The notes below the pieces were generated by a model. It made no database searches. It saw nothing but the letters and a program-made list of their open reading frames with translations, and had not been told where the DNA came from. Source: Endothia cerciana (lineage: Eukaryota; Ascomycota; Sordariomycetes; Diaporthales; Cryphonectriaceae). From it: 64,000 nt of DNA. The position numbers and the translations under genes are program-made. The stretch spans positions 59,737-123,736 of the forward strand of contig JALRMH010000073.1 of assembly GCA_026119935.1 (NCBI GenBank), given 5' to 3'. Shown piece by piece: positions 10,619 through 22,397 of this stretch (the stretch's first letter is position 1; each line of letters starts with the position of its first letter).

Positions 10619-11993
10619 ACTGAGTCGCGTTCACGAGGCAGCAAGATACGATCCGCGGGCTCTTGGGACATCGTCATGGCGCAGCTGCTTCCGACCTGCG
10701 GATTGTTGACTTTATCGATTTCCGAGGCCATGATGAAGGCGGTGACTGCGATGGTTGTTTGTGGAAGATTCGTGGGGCATCATTTTAGCCCAATATAGCC
10801 TAAATGTAACCAGCTAAGAGATGCACAGATAGTCGCCTAGTTTCGGTGCTATTGTGGCCGAACCGTGAGGACTTCGCGTATGAAATCCCCAAATCTCCCA
10901 CTATAGCGGCCTTTTAAGATCTCCACATAAAAGCCAACCCCAGAAATGTCGACCCCACTGTGACCTCTAGGGCCCTGGTCGACGGCGGATGTTACTTTCG
11001 TGATCCCATTCCTTACACGATTGACCGCGTTATGTAGCAGTTACCTTGTGCCCCTTACAGTGCCCGCTTTCGGGACAAGGGAATAGGAGTAGGACGTCAT
11101 ATGGCGAAGTCTATAACCCCCTCCCTTTAGCCGTACTGTACCCTCGCCAGGCTTAGGTATGGCCTCACCCCTTTTCTCTCCATCTCGGGCGAGAAGGACA
11201 TCAGAAATTTCCTGATATAGGAGAGTTCTTTCGAAGCAAAAACCCGGCCCCTTCACTTTACTGAATCAGCTTCTCCAGCCCCCTTCGGGTCCAGTGAGCC
11301 CCGTTCTGATGAATGGCACAAGCGCCCCTGAGACGTCTATCTTCAGCCTACAGCATGGATGCTAGATTGACATCCCAGGCAGTCATAGACCAGTTACCCA
11401 GGTCCTTGCAAGAGCTAATAGGAGACGACACATATTTGTGTTCATCTCATGCAAGAGTTTTCAATTGAACCCGCCCGCTTCTTCTAAGTGTTGATGACCT
11501 TGACTATTATTACGAGTCCATTCCTTCCCAAGGACAGAGATCCTCCCGGTCTACTAACCCGATCGAACACACCATGTGCATACTCTGGATAATGTCCACG
11601 ATAGCTGGAGCTTTGAAGGGCCGTTTCTGTCGTGGATGGTCTGATGTTCTATAAGGGGGAAACCAAAACCACTTTACCAAAATCTCTCGCAAAGGCGTGA
11701 CGGGAAAGGCTTCTGCTCCTGCAGTCTGATGAAGCACTACAGATCTGAAAGACCAGTTGAGCTTCCTCAAAGAGTTTCCGCTCTCTTGGTGTGGTCGTGG
11801 GAAGACGCCATCATTGTGTTCCAGCCATCAAACCAGGGGAACCTCCGCAACGACCTCGGGAGGTAGTGGGGCGACGTTGAAAGGGTTAGGGTTGTAATTG
11901 ATAGATAATACCAGCGGCTGTTGCTTTAGTCCAGAGTATGAAGACGCATGATAGCATCATCTCACCCAGCCCCGAGGCCCAAAGCCTGTCGAG
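10619..11993. other. Divergent intergenic region between GH2 and nicotinamidase genes
   Basis: About 1.4 kb holding two divergent promoters. All open frames are below 90 codons and look random. No RNA gene or repeat is seen. Confidence 0.5.
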
Positions 11994-12695
11994 ATGGCCA
12001 CCCCAGACTTCGTGCCGGCGCTGATCATTGTGGACTTTCAAGAGGACTTCTGCCCACCGGGCGGCTCCCTCGCCGTCACGGAAGGCCGCGACATCGCCGC
12101 GCCCGTCAACGAGCTCCTCTCGCTGCCCAGCTTCGCAGTCCGCATCGCCACGCAGGACTGGCACCCGCGTGACCACATCTCCTTTGCGGCCAACCACCCC
12201 GGCAAGGAGCCATTCACCGACTTCGCGACGGTGGTGAACCCGCACAACCCCGACGAGAGGTACGAGACCCGCCTCTGGCCGGTGCACTGCGTCCAGGGGT
12301 CCAAGGGCGCGGAGCTGGTCCCCGAGCTCGACGCGGGCAGGGTCGACAGGGTGATCAAGAAGGGCCAGGGCGCGCGGGTGGAGATGTACAGCGCGTTTTA
12401 CGACCCCTTCAAGAGCCCCAGGGTGAGCGACTCGGGGCTGGTGGGGATCTTGAGGGAGAAGGCCATCACGCATGTATACGTCGTGGGACTTGCGTACGAC
12501 TACTGCGTCAAGTGCACGGCTGTGGATGCAGCGAGGGAGGGCTTTACGACGTATGTTGTGGAAGAGGCCACGAGGGCGGTGGCGGATGCAGATGGCTGGG
12601 CGGAATGTACGCGGGAGTTAGAGAAGGAAGGAGTGAAGGTTGTTCGGATAGGTGGTGTGGAGGTACAGAAGCTGAGGCCGCTCAAGTTAACATGA
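11994..12695 (+). CDS. PNC1: Nicotinamidase (isochorismatase superfamily)
   Basis: Hydrolyses nicotinamide to nicotinate and ammonia in the NAD salvage pathway, which also removes the sirtuin inhibitor nicotinamide. It is a single exon of 233 residues, close to yeast Pnc1 (216). The catalytic triad is visible: Asp14 (IIVDFQEDF), Lys122 (RVIKKG) and Cys171 (AYDYCVKC). Metal ligands Asp55 and His57 (TQDWH) and His98 (WPVHC) are also present. The start ATG has a good context (GAGATGGCC), and an upstream ATG at 11948 is in another frame. Confidence 0.95.
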   Translation: MATPDFVPALIIVDFQEDFCPPGGSLAVTEGRDIAAPVNELLSLPSFAVRIATQDWHPRDHISFAANHPGKEPFTDFATVVNPHNPDERYETRLWPVHCVQGSKGAELVPELDAGRVDRVIKKGQGARVEMYSAFYDPFKSPRVSDSGLVGILREKAITHVYVVGLAYDYCVKCTAVDAAREGFTTYVVEEATRAVADADGWAECTRELEKEGVKVVRIGGVEVQKLRPLKLT

Positions 12696-14056
12696 GGGAT
12701 TCTGCTGGTAATGTTGAGGGCCGGAAGTGCATTTCATTTCATCAGTGAGCTGGCGGGTATCTGCAGCAACACTCCCGGGTCTTATTTCCTCTGAACAGCT
12801 CTGGAAATCACGCTGATAATTCGCAATGTGTGCCTCTGATACATGGGGTGATACCCATTTCCCAGGCATCTTCGCCTTGGACAGAGGGTGTCATGTGTGT
12901 TATTTAATCCGATGGTCTATGGCAAGCCGACCCTCCCAGGATGACACCAATTCTGGACCGTGCCGAAGCTCAACTTACCTTCCTCTCCTTGTTCAGCGTT
13001 TTCCACTTCCCAAATCCCCAAGAGAGTCTCCAACGGACCGATTCAGACTCCCCTCCTTTGCTAGGGAGCGGGAGCGGCGCACTCCTGGTTCATCTCCGCA
13101 GCGGCGTTCTCTCGGTTTTATGCAGATGCCAGTGCTCTCTTGGATACTGTATAGGCCCCCTCGAGTGCCGGGATCTCAATACTACCCGGAAATGACAGCC
13201 GATATGGCTTCGTTCAACTATACCAAACAAACTGGCCGAGCCTGTCCATCCGGAACGGATCCACCCTAGTCTGCCGGAGCATATCGACGAGGAATCACTC
13301 GAGGCGGGTAGATCAAGGAATAAGGCCGGTATGGCCGTATCAAAACTATCAGCTGTGAAGCCGCAGCAAGAGACCGGAGTTTTTCTATGTTAGTCAATTT
13401 GTTCGGCTGCTCTTAAGGGACTTGGATAATTTATGTCTGTGTATCTTTGTCTTTATGATTACTTATTCTCTTTCTGGATATGAGGTTGTTATTGTACTGC
13501 GAGCAATCCTCTCCTCCTCCCAAAACAGAAACAAGACCCTCCGCGATACCATTCGTCCAAGAAAAGGAGGAACTAATACTAATAGACCCTCCCCCCCCCT
13601 GGCCTTCCCCCCTTATCGGATCTGAATGCCTTCCGGCCGGGATATTGCCAGACGGTGTAGTTCTCTGCCAATCAGAGGCTAGCATTCCCCTGTTTCTAGA
13701 ATACTTAGGAGCACAACAGTTCAATTCCTATTTATCTAAATTTCAACTTGGGTCGAACGACCCTTCCAATGTCTGCGGAGCAAGTAAAAGGGTGCTCCCA
13801 GGGGATGCTAAAGATTTTGGATCCTCAGCTGCAGAATACCTCCTGCAGCAACCTGCGACTCCAGGCAGCTCAAGGTCAGGTGGGTACCCAGAGTCCGCTA
13901 GTGCATTGCAGCCTGGTATGTGCCAGGCAGAAATGGCCCACAAGCACAATAGTACCGAAGATTTCTGAACAGCTATATAATTGAGGCCATCAATGTACGA
14001 CGACGGAATAGGGCTGCAGTCCAGCAAGTCTCATAACCCAGAAAATCAGCGCCAAA
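12696..14056. other. Intergenic region between nicotinamidase and F-box pseudogene
   Basis: Contains a 162-codon open frame at 13480-13968 that starts in low-complexity DNA and matches nothing I recognise. A C9 run lies near 13592-13600. I do not support a gene here. Confidence 0.45.
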
Positions 14057-15215
14057 ATGGCATCCTACGATGCTACATCGCCATCAGCCGCCAATCAGAA
14101 CGTCTCAGGGATCCACCGTCTTGCACCTGAGTTGACGAGGCACATCATCAGACATGTCGGCAAGGAGGACCTGAGAAACGTGCGCCTCGTCGACAAAAAC
14201 CTGGGAGGCCATGCGACCAGCGAGATCTTCAGGGAGGTCTTCCTGTCGCCTGGGGAAGATGTGATCAAGCGGTGGAATAGCGTTGTCCAAGACGAGAGAC
14301 TCAGACATCTTCCCTAGCATGTTACCATTCAGACTCGAGACGACCCCGAAAATGCTCATACGCTCTACGGTTTCCCAGAAGGATGGGAGGAAGCTCTCAA
14401 TTCTCTCGAGAGACTGCCCAATGTCTTGTCTGTTAAGATCGTCTTCACCCAAGAATGTGTGGGCAACCCGGAGAGAGAATGGCATTGGGCCGACGAGGGT
14501 GGAACTTCAGACTTTCCCAGCTCATCTCTGCTCGGACTGGTTGAAACCTATCTCGCAAAACCTGAAGGCGCTCTCACTCCATCACCAAACTGATAACTGG
14601 GGCCCGTTCCCAGGGTATTCCCACCCTTCAGATATCTCGTTCCCAAATCTCCAGACCCTTTCGCTGGACTACTATTCTCCAGCACACGATGACGCGCTCG
14701 ACTGGATCATTGCGCAGAAATCTCTGAAGCGGTTGGTTATGGATCGCTGCATGATCCCGGCCAGGATCCGTATCGACAGCGGGAATGTGAAGGAGTGGCA
14801 GCTCAAGACTTATGACTGGTATCCTCTTAATGAGGAAGAACGGAGCACATGGGGCGAACTGTACGGCTACGACGGGAAGTGGAGCGATTTCTTCTCGAAG
14901 ATCGCTGATGGGCTTCCGAATCTGATATCGTTCAGCTTCAACGGTCTCGGCTCATGTGAATTCAACTCGCATAGGGTCCATGAACCTAACGTCCTGGGCG
15001 AGCGCCACTACGACTTCGCGAGGCGCTACATCGTCTTCGACAACAGCATTCTTCCAACACACTGGCCCGAAGCTACTAATAACGGCGTCTTGTATTGCTG
15101 GCTTGATAGCGGAGAATTTCCGAACCTGCATAAAGAGCGCCCCGATGAGGACCTGAGAGGCCTGGGCAGTCTATCGGATCAATGCCGGATAAGGGCCGGA
15201 AGATGCTTAAGCTGA
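14057..15215 (+). pseudogene. Broken F-box / leucine-rich-repeat-like gene
   Basis: The first 86 codons encode a typical fungal F-box (IHRLAPELTRHIIRHV, then LRNVRLVDKNLGGHAT), which would recruit a substrate to an SCF ubiquitin ligase. The frame is then stopped by TAG at 14315-14317 inside the conserved LRHLP-x-HVTIQT segment. Protein-like sequence continues in the same frame to about 14497 (NAHTLYGFPEGWEEALNSLE, then EREWHWADE). At the run GGG 14497-14499 the reading must shift by one base to continue as VELQTFPAHLCSDW and then an LRR-like region (LKALSLHHQ, FPNLQTLSLDYY, LKRLVMDRCMI) to a stop at 15213-15215. One extra G explains the shift exactly. No intron can bridge either lesion: the possible intervals are under 50 nt and have poor signals. 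This is probably a young pseudogene, though sequencing error or mRNA editing at the TAG is not excluded. Confidence 0.8.
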
Positions 15216-17085
15216 TATGGCCGAGTTTGCAGGGGCAGTCTGGATGTATGGTAGACTGAATATCGAGAGGGCCCCATGGCAACATGATGGATAATAATCC
15301 GGACCTTCTATCTCAGGCTTAGGGTAGGTGAAAGGAGGGAGGGGTCGTTGTGCTCGCGGTTAACATCTGCAAGTATAATCAAGACCTTCTGGAAACGGAA
15401 GTGCCATGAGGTGTATCTGGGTTTTCGTGATGGAACAACTGCTCAGAAGAACTAGGGAAAGTTGATCAAGGATGCGTTCCTGTCCTGCAATCTTGCCAAA
15501 GGCAATACCTACTGCGTATTCTATATTTCACCTTCCAAGATGCTATACTAAAGAAGACACGCCGCGACTCGAGATTTCTTGTCGTGAAGATATGAAAGAG
15601 AGGCACGGCAAGCACCTACTCGAATTAGACCCTCGGGGAGACAGTTGTGGGATCTCGGTATCCCGGCCGGTGATCTGCGTGCCCGACAGCTCGCCCTTTG
15701 GCCTTTGCTACCGCATCCGGATTTACAACAGCCCTGGGAGGCTCTGCCAATGGACCAGGTATCTCCGATGCGACGGAGATCGAGCTGTTGTTCCGAGTCT
15801 GCGAATCCGCCACAGACAGTTGGAACGCGGCTGGAGTTTCACGCAGGACAATTGGACGGGGGAAGACACGTCAGTTGGCCTCTCGATGACGGGCATTGAT
15901 GGCACGAGTCGAGGAAGCCGTAGGCCAGTGAATAGTCGCATAATAGTCATGTCTGCGAAGCCTGCCGGATCTGCCCATGGTCTAGCCGGCAGGCAGTGTG
16001 TACTATATTCCCGATAACTTCGAGGCGAGCCGAGCTCAGTTTTGCCCAATGTCTCAGACCCTGGTGCAGGAATGATTGGGTCTGGTGGTAGGGCTCGAGC
16101 ACCAACGACAAAGACCATCCGATGGTAAAAGGCTAATTTCAGCGGCCCCTCGGATTTTGAGCGACAGGTCGGGCAGAGGGACAGGGACAGCACGTGGTTA
16201 TGGTAGCAGCGCGTTCAGGAAACTGCTTCCGGTCCGACACTGGTCCTCTCTTTGTGTCGATCCCAGAGGGCATACAGGGAGTATCGTATGACGGCTAGAT
16301 ACTGCAGATCATGTAGTAGGCTCCCGAGGTCTTGGTCAGTTGGGCACCCCCAGCGACCATGCTATGCTTGAAAACCTCTACTATCCAATAGACACTGCGG
16401 CTCAGCACGTTTGTGCTGTCGCCCCATCTCTCCCGGCTGCTCGGCACACCGGTCTCTGCTGTGATCCGCATGCATGGAGGACCGGTTTTTTTTTTTTTTA
16501 GTGTCCCAATGTTGCCGCGGCGGCACGCCGTTGAAGCCAAGGGCCCACAAGCTGCCATACTCCGGCAGACCCGTGGGTGGGTGACAAGTGGTCTCCTTTC
16601 TGAGCTGCTCGACGTTCTCCGCTTTGAATGGATTCGTAATTACTTAAGTCCGTTGGCTCCAGGGATCAAGACCAGGCTGGCATGGGGATAGAGTTGTCGT
16701 TGCTCTCGAACACTTAAAAACAACACTCTTATCCCTCTCCGGCATCAAGGCCTTTCACCCTTCGCCCTTGCTCGCACGTCCCCGGTGTCTCGACGTTCAT
16801 ATAATATCTATTGTGCGGCTCTGACCGATACGGTGGATCAGCAGCCAGGTGCAAATCCCCGACCCGTCGGCGACCTCCGCCTCTGATTAAAAAAAAAATA
16901 ATAAAAATCAAGAAAACCGACCAAAACCACACCTAATCTTTAAGGCTGATATCCGTTATTCTACGGTCCATCCCCGGATTTTGAACCAGCGCTTGACTAC
17001 AACTCTGCAGTACCTCGCCGGGTCTAGCAGCTTGGGTCCAGGCAGATCAAGGGCTATCTCAGGACAACAGCAGGACGACATCGCC
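15216..17085. other. Intergenic region between F-box pseudogene and MFS gene
   Basis: Contains overlapping frames at 15472-16017 in which a short piece (about 15735-15830, ISDATEIELLFRVCES) looks somewhat protein-like. I cannot join it to other exons or to a family, so it may be a gene relic. A T11 run lies at 16487-16499, and an A9 run is near 16888. Confidence 0.4.
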
Positions 17086-19229
17086 ATGGCTGGTCGTTCA
17101 TCAGGCGGCCAAGATCGCTCCGTCGACCAGGAGAAACAGCTGCCCACGGCGAGTGACTCGGACAGCGTGAGCTCTGCAAGCTTCCAGACTCTAGATGCTG
17201 CGGTCGTGACGCGTGGCAGCAATCGGCAAGGTAGCGCACAGGAGAATACGACCTCCATTATGAACCTAGACAACACGGAGTGTGGCGCCGCACGATATCC
17301 GTCAGGGGAACCTGTCTCCACAGCAGACGCGCAACTCGGACCTCCAGCACAGGACCAGCAGAAGCCGGGCGCTGCACCCGAGGACCAGCGCACGAAATTG
17401 CAGACGGCGGTCATTGTCGCGGCGCTGTGCTCGGCCGTCTTTCTTGCGGCCCTGGACGTCACTATCACAACCGTGGCCATACCGACTATCGCAGAGGATT
17501 TCAATTCATCAGCAGGCTACACCTGGATCGGCAGCGCTTACCTATTGGCCAACGCCGCCGCAGCGCCGTCATGGGGGAAGATATCCGACATCTTTGGGCG
17601 GAAGCCCGTCCTGCTGGCGGCTGTGTCAGTCTTCTGGATCGGGTCCCTCATCTGTGGTCTAAGTCACAATATGGCAATGCTCATTAGCGGACGTGCGATT
17701 CAAGGGATAGGAGGCGGTGGATCCCTGATTCTGGTAAACATCTGCATCAGCGACATGTTCTCAGTCAGGAAGAGAGGCGTGTACTTGGGCTTCGTCGGGC
17801 TGGTATGGGCCGTAGCTGGTGGCTTTGGGCCTGGTAAGTCCTTTCCCCCCCCCCCCCCCCCTTGGCGGGTGCTTAAGGCTGATCAAGGCCCTCGTGAAAA
17901 GTTCTGGGTGGCGTCTTAACGACCAAGGCGACATGGAAGTGGTGTTTCTACATCAACCTGCCTGTCGCCGGCCTGGCCCTGTTTATCCTCTATTTCACCC
18001 TCAAGGTGCACAACCCGAAAACGCCCGTCAGGCAGGGGCTGGCAGCCGTCGACTGGCTCGGCTCTCTCACCATCGTCGGCGGGACTTTGATGTTCCTTCT
18101 TGGTCTGGAGCTGGCCGGGGGTGACTATAAGTGGTCATCGCCCACCGTCATCTGCCTCCTCGTGTTTGGGGTGATCGTCGCGAGCACGTGCGTCTTCGTT
18201 GAGATGTACATCGCCAAATATCCTATTATACCCGTACGAATCTTCAAGGACCCTCGGAACATGGCCATCCTGGGTCTCTGTGCCTGCCATGGCTTCGTCT
18301 TCATCTCAGTGAGCTACTACATGCCGCTATACTTCCAGGGTGTCCTCGGCGCGGACGCACTCATGTCTGGCGTCTACGTCCTGCCCTTCACCTTCATCCT
18401 CGGTTGCATGTCTGCGGCGGCCGGATTCTTTATCAAGAAGACCGGGAAGTATCTCCCGCCCATCATCGGAGGCTTCGCGCTCATGACGCTGGGGTACGGC
18501 CTCTTCATCGACCTGGACGCATACGCGAATTGGCCCAAGATCATCCTGTTCCAGATCATACTCGGTCTCGGCGTCGGCCCCAACTTCCAGTCGCCGCTCA
18601 TCGCACTGCAGAGCTCTGTCCAGCCCAGGGAGATCGCCAGCGCGACGGGAACCTTCATGTTCGTCCGGCAGCTCTCGACGTCGATATCCATCGTGGTCGG
18701 CGGCGTGCTTTTCGACGACGGCATGGAGAAGCAGTACACGACGCTCAAGAGCGAGCTCGGTCAGCAGACCGCGGACTTGTTGACGGGCGACAACGCGGCG
18801 GCGAGTGTTGGCTCGGTGTCGGCATTGGCGGAGCCGGCGAGGGCTATTGCGCAGGCTGCCTACTGGAAAGCCCTACAGCGGATGTTCATATTCTACGTCG
18901 CATTTGCGTGAGTTCCCCCATTCAAGACCCCATCACCGCCTGAGAAATAGTTTCGTGGCCCGCATTGCTGACCAGGAATGAATAGGGGGCTCGGTCTGAT
19001 CATCAGCTTCTTCGTCGGCGGAAGGACGCTGAGCAAAGAGCATACCGAACACAAGACGGGGCTGAATACCCTGCAGCCGAGCAAGAAGCCTGCCGAAGAT
19101 GAAGAGAAGAAGGCCGCTGGCGAGGACGAAACTGCTGGAGGAATCACTGCTGGAGAGGCTGTGGATGCCTCAACAAGGACGGACGGATCCGGATCCAAGG
19201 ACGAGGGCCCGGCGAAGAATCAACGGTGA
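17086..19229 (+). CDS. MFS drug/toxin exporter of the DHA2 (14-TM) family
   Basis: Plasma-membrane proton antiporter expected to export small molecules such as drugs or secondary metabolites. Predicted exons are 17086-17833, 17902-18907 and 18986-19229 (665 residues). The introns are GT-AG and restore GFGPVLGGVLTTKATWKWCFYINLP and FYVAFAGLGLIISFFVGG. A cytosolic N-tail of about 105 residues, rich in Ser and Gln, precedes TM1. The sequence shows LDVTITTVAIPTI in TM1, motif A (GKISDIFGRKPV), GRAIQGIGGGG and the DHA2 motif C region. It ends in a charged cytosolic tail (Glu, Lys and Asp). The ATG at 17086 has a strong context (CGCCATGGC); an in-frame GTG/ATG extension to 16981 is less likely. Intron 1 contains a C17 run. 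There is no biosynthetic gene cluster next to it, so the substrate is unknown. Confidence 0.93.
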
Positions 19230-20301
19230 GGGGATTCTGCATTTAGGCAAAAAAGAAGGTCACTTTTCATCCAGTTTCGGAAGCGCATATGGGGTGGCGT
19301 TCGGTCAGGGTTCTGCATGGTGGATAGACTAGAGGCATAGGAAAACATCGGTGGACAGGAAGAAGGGGGGGGGCGGGGAGGAGAGAATTTAAGAAGATGC
19401 ACACTAATATGGCGATGGTGAGCCGGTGTTTGCCCCTGGCACACCAACCTTGTCAGTGTTGCAACGGCGTGAGGCATTTGGTGTCTGGTGCCCGGCGAAG
19501 GCTCATTCGACGGTCTTGGCGAGAGCTTAGCATATAGAGTTCCCCTCGAATGCCGGACCAGCCCTTGGCTTGGAGAAAGTCTATTCTGAAAGGAGTCAAA
19601 CGGACAGGTCCAGGCATCATCTGCTCAACCTGGACAGGGAAGCCCGTCTAATTCGCAACTTCTGCCGTCTCTCCCACTCCCCGCACGCCGCTGAGGTCGT
19701 GAGGCATAACCGTGTAGACAACGTCAGCGGTTCAGAAATATATACTTTTCTCCTCTTGTCCGGAGGAGGAGTGGGACTCTGGTACCGCATAGATTGGAAC
19801 ATGAAGATCTCCACCAATTGCTGGTTCGGCTACCCGACCTGATTTGTTCCTCGCGTCGAAATAGCCGTGTTGAGAGACCCCCGCACTCAGCTCACAAGAT
19901 CACCCACAGCATGCGCAGTCTAGACTTGACCATGCACGGCCTGTAAGATTGCTCCTTGGCCTCTTCATATCATGAACCACTTCAGGTATGCTCATGCCCT
20001 CTACGTCAGTCGCACTACCGGGGCCGCGCTGACCATCCGGCTATTTACCCATGTTCTGCACCCGGACCCTAAGTATCCGCAGGTGACCCATGAAGACCAC
20101 CCTGTGCTGTCTCATGCTCGTCTACTCACAGATCTGGTGCTCGTGAGGCTGTAATGAAAACGGCCATGCCCCCGCGAACGGTCTCGATGGTTCTGAAGAC
20201 GGATAGGAATCCACGAGACCGACACGTTGAGTTCAGGGCAAAGCACTGAACGAGGCAAGACTCACGACAACGGACCAAAGCGATTCATCGATACTGGCAA
20301 G
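19230..20301. other. Intergenic region between MFS and esterase genes
   Basis: About 1.1 kb with only short random frames. It contains the 3' end of the MFS gene, a G-rich run at about 19365-19378 and the esterase promoter. Confidence 0.5.
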
Positions 20302-21528
20302 ATGGTTCTTCTCCGAAGCCTCCTTGCAGCTGCGGCTGCCCTGGTGACGGGTATCCAAGCTGCCAGCCTCCAGCAAGTCAGCAATTACGGTCAGCCTGCC
20401 TACCTGAACTGCATACGTACATAGCCGAGTCTGACGGTCGCCCAGGGACGGATTCATCTAATGCGCAGATGTACATCTACGTCCCAGATGCCGTAGCGTC
20501 GAAGGGAGAGACTTCTAATGTGCCCATCGTGGTGGCGATTCACGTACGTCCGGCTTCCGGCGCACACCTCCCCCCTTCTCTCAAGAGACACCGTGTGGAG
20601 GGTCCCAAAAATGCCGGACTGGGAGATCATGTTTCAGTACCTACGACCCCTTCCTCTTCCTGCGCCGCTAAGTCTGGATGGTCATAGTACTGCACAGGCA
20701 CGGGCCAGGGCTACTACTCGGCCTCTCCGTACGCCCAGCTTGCCGACCAGCACGGCTTCATCGTCATCTACCCGTCGTCGCCGTACTCGGGCACCTGCTG
20801 GGACGTCTCGTCGACCGCGTCCGAGACGCACAATGGGGCCGCGGACACCAGCGACATCGTGCAGATGGTGGAGTACGCCCTCACGACGTACGGGGCGGAC
20901 AGCTCCCGTGTCTTCGTCACCGGCAGTTCTTCCGGCGCGATGATGACGAACCTGCTGGCCGCGACGTACCCTGACGTCTTCGCCGCGGGCACGGTCTACT
21001 CCGGCGTCCCCGCCGGCTGCTTCTACACCGGCACCGTGAACGGCTGGAACAGCACCTGTGCCCAGGGCCAGAGCGTCCACACGCAGGAGGTCTGGACCGA
21101 CGTTGCGCTGAACATGTACCCCGGATACACAGGCACGCCCACTCGCATCCATGCACGGTGTCTGTTCTGACGTATCATATCCCAGGAAAACGCCCCAAGA
21201 TGCTGATCTTCCACGGCTCTGCGGACACGACTCTGTATCCTCCGGTGAGTGACAGGCCCCCGTGCCCCACCAGCTTCTGCCTTCCCAAGGGGACACGCGA
21301 CTTGACTGACGAGCCCCCGAGCAGAACTTCAACGAGACCATCAAGCAGTGGACTGGCGTCTTCAACTTCTCGGTGAGCCCCGGGCAGACGCAGACGGGGA
21401 CACCTTCATCGGTGTATACCAAGACTACTTACGGCAATGGCAGCGTCGTGGGCATCTACGGCCAAGGAATTGGCCACACGGTGCCCATCATGGGGGACCA
21501 GGACATGGCGTGGTTTGGCATCTCGTAG
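20302..21528 (+). CDS. Secreted carbohydrate esterase family 1 (acetylxylan/feruloyl esterase type)
   Basis: Removes acetyl or feruloyl groups from xylan outside the cell. Predicted exons are 20302-20389, 20446-20543, 20688-21132, 21186-21244 and 21325-21528 (297 residues). A signal peptide covers about residues 1-20. The joins restore YGTDSSNAQMYIYVPD, VAIHYCTGTGQGYY, MYPGYTGKRPKM and LYPPNFNETIKQW, all typical of fungal CE1 enzymes. The nucleophile is the middle Ser of GSSSG (about residue 143), the Asp lies in HGSADTTL and the His in GIGHTVP. There is no carbohydrate-binding module, and the protein stops right after MAWFGIS as in short acetylxylan esterases. Intron 3 appears to use a GC donor. 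Acetylxylan esterase is the more likely activity. Confidence 0.9.
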
Positions 21529-22355
21529 GCACATCTCTCCCGGGGGCTCTACCAGCCCCCGGCGTGGAGGCCGAGATCGTTGAGGCGCTGGCCGTGGCGG
21601 TCGCTGTCATGTAGCGACCAGACCTGTGTATATACTCTTACGCCTCTTCGGCCTTTGCGCTCAGAATGCCGATGCTCCCGACGCCTGGTGTCCCTCGTCG
21701 GAAATGTACCATGCATGTACCATAGTAGGTTCTGACTGACCCTCGCCGGGAGCCAAGACCATCGTAGTCATCGCGGTAATTTCGGGACCAAAGTGTGTTC
21801 TTACAACGGGCAACGTGTTCCTTGTGACAGATGCTTAGCTCTCGCCATGGAACGGCTTGGCCTGCGCGACCCCGGAGGCCCTCATATCTCAAAGATCAGG
21901 CCATTCGCCTTCATCTCCTTGTCCTCGCACCAAGGGGACTGACTTGAGTCGAAATCTGCCTCGCAGGACCCCTCCCCGCCTTCCTGCGGCCGTCACGAGT
22001 CAAGTGCATTTAATTTGTAGTGCCTCACTGGCGGTCACCCAGAAGGAAGCTCCGTCAAACACGTGCCGGACGGCGGCGGTGTGGTCGTTACATACTATGT
22101 AGTAAAACAAAACACAAAGACGGGGGGGGGGGGGTGTTGGCTGGCTGTATGTATGTGGAGTTAGAAAATAAACGCTCGTATCCAGCGCTTGGCCCGGAGT
22201 TCGTCCGAGGTTTTTAGTCGAAACTCAAAACTCAACCTTGGGTAAGATTCCCAGGCTGCTGGGCCGCCAAATTTTAACGGTAACCTGGGGCCATCCTGGG
22301 CTAGCCTCCACGCTTCTAGAAAAATCCCACCAGGCTCTCCTATTCGTGCCACTTA

Positions 22356-22397
<42 letters not shown>

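Noticed and set aside
13480..13968. 162-codon frame
   Set aside because: Starts in simple sequence and has no recognisable domain or splice context.
14268..14317. An intron that would remove the TAG of the F-box gene (acceptor CCCTAG)
   Set aside because: It would be about 46 nt with a poor GTGGAA donor, would delete the conserved WNSVVQDERLRHL segment, and would not explain the later frameshift.
16838..16885. Possible tRNA T-arm (GTGCAAATC) upstream of the MFS gene
   Set aside because: The B-box mismatches at a conserved position and no matching acceptor or anticodon stem could be found.
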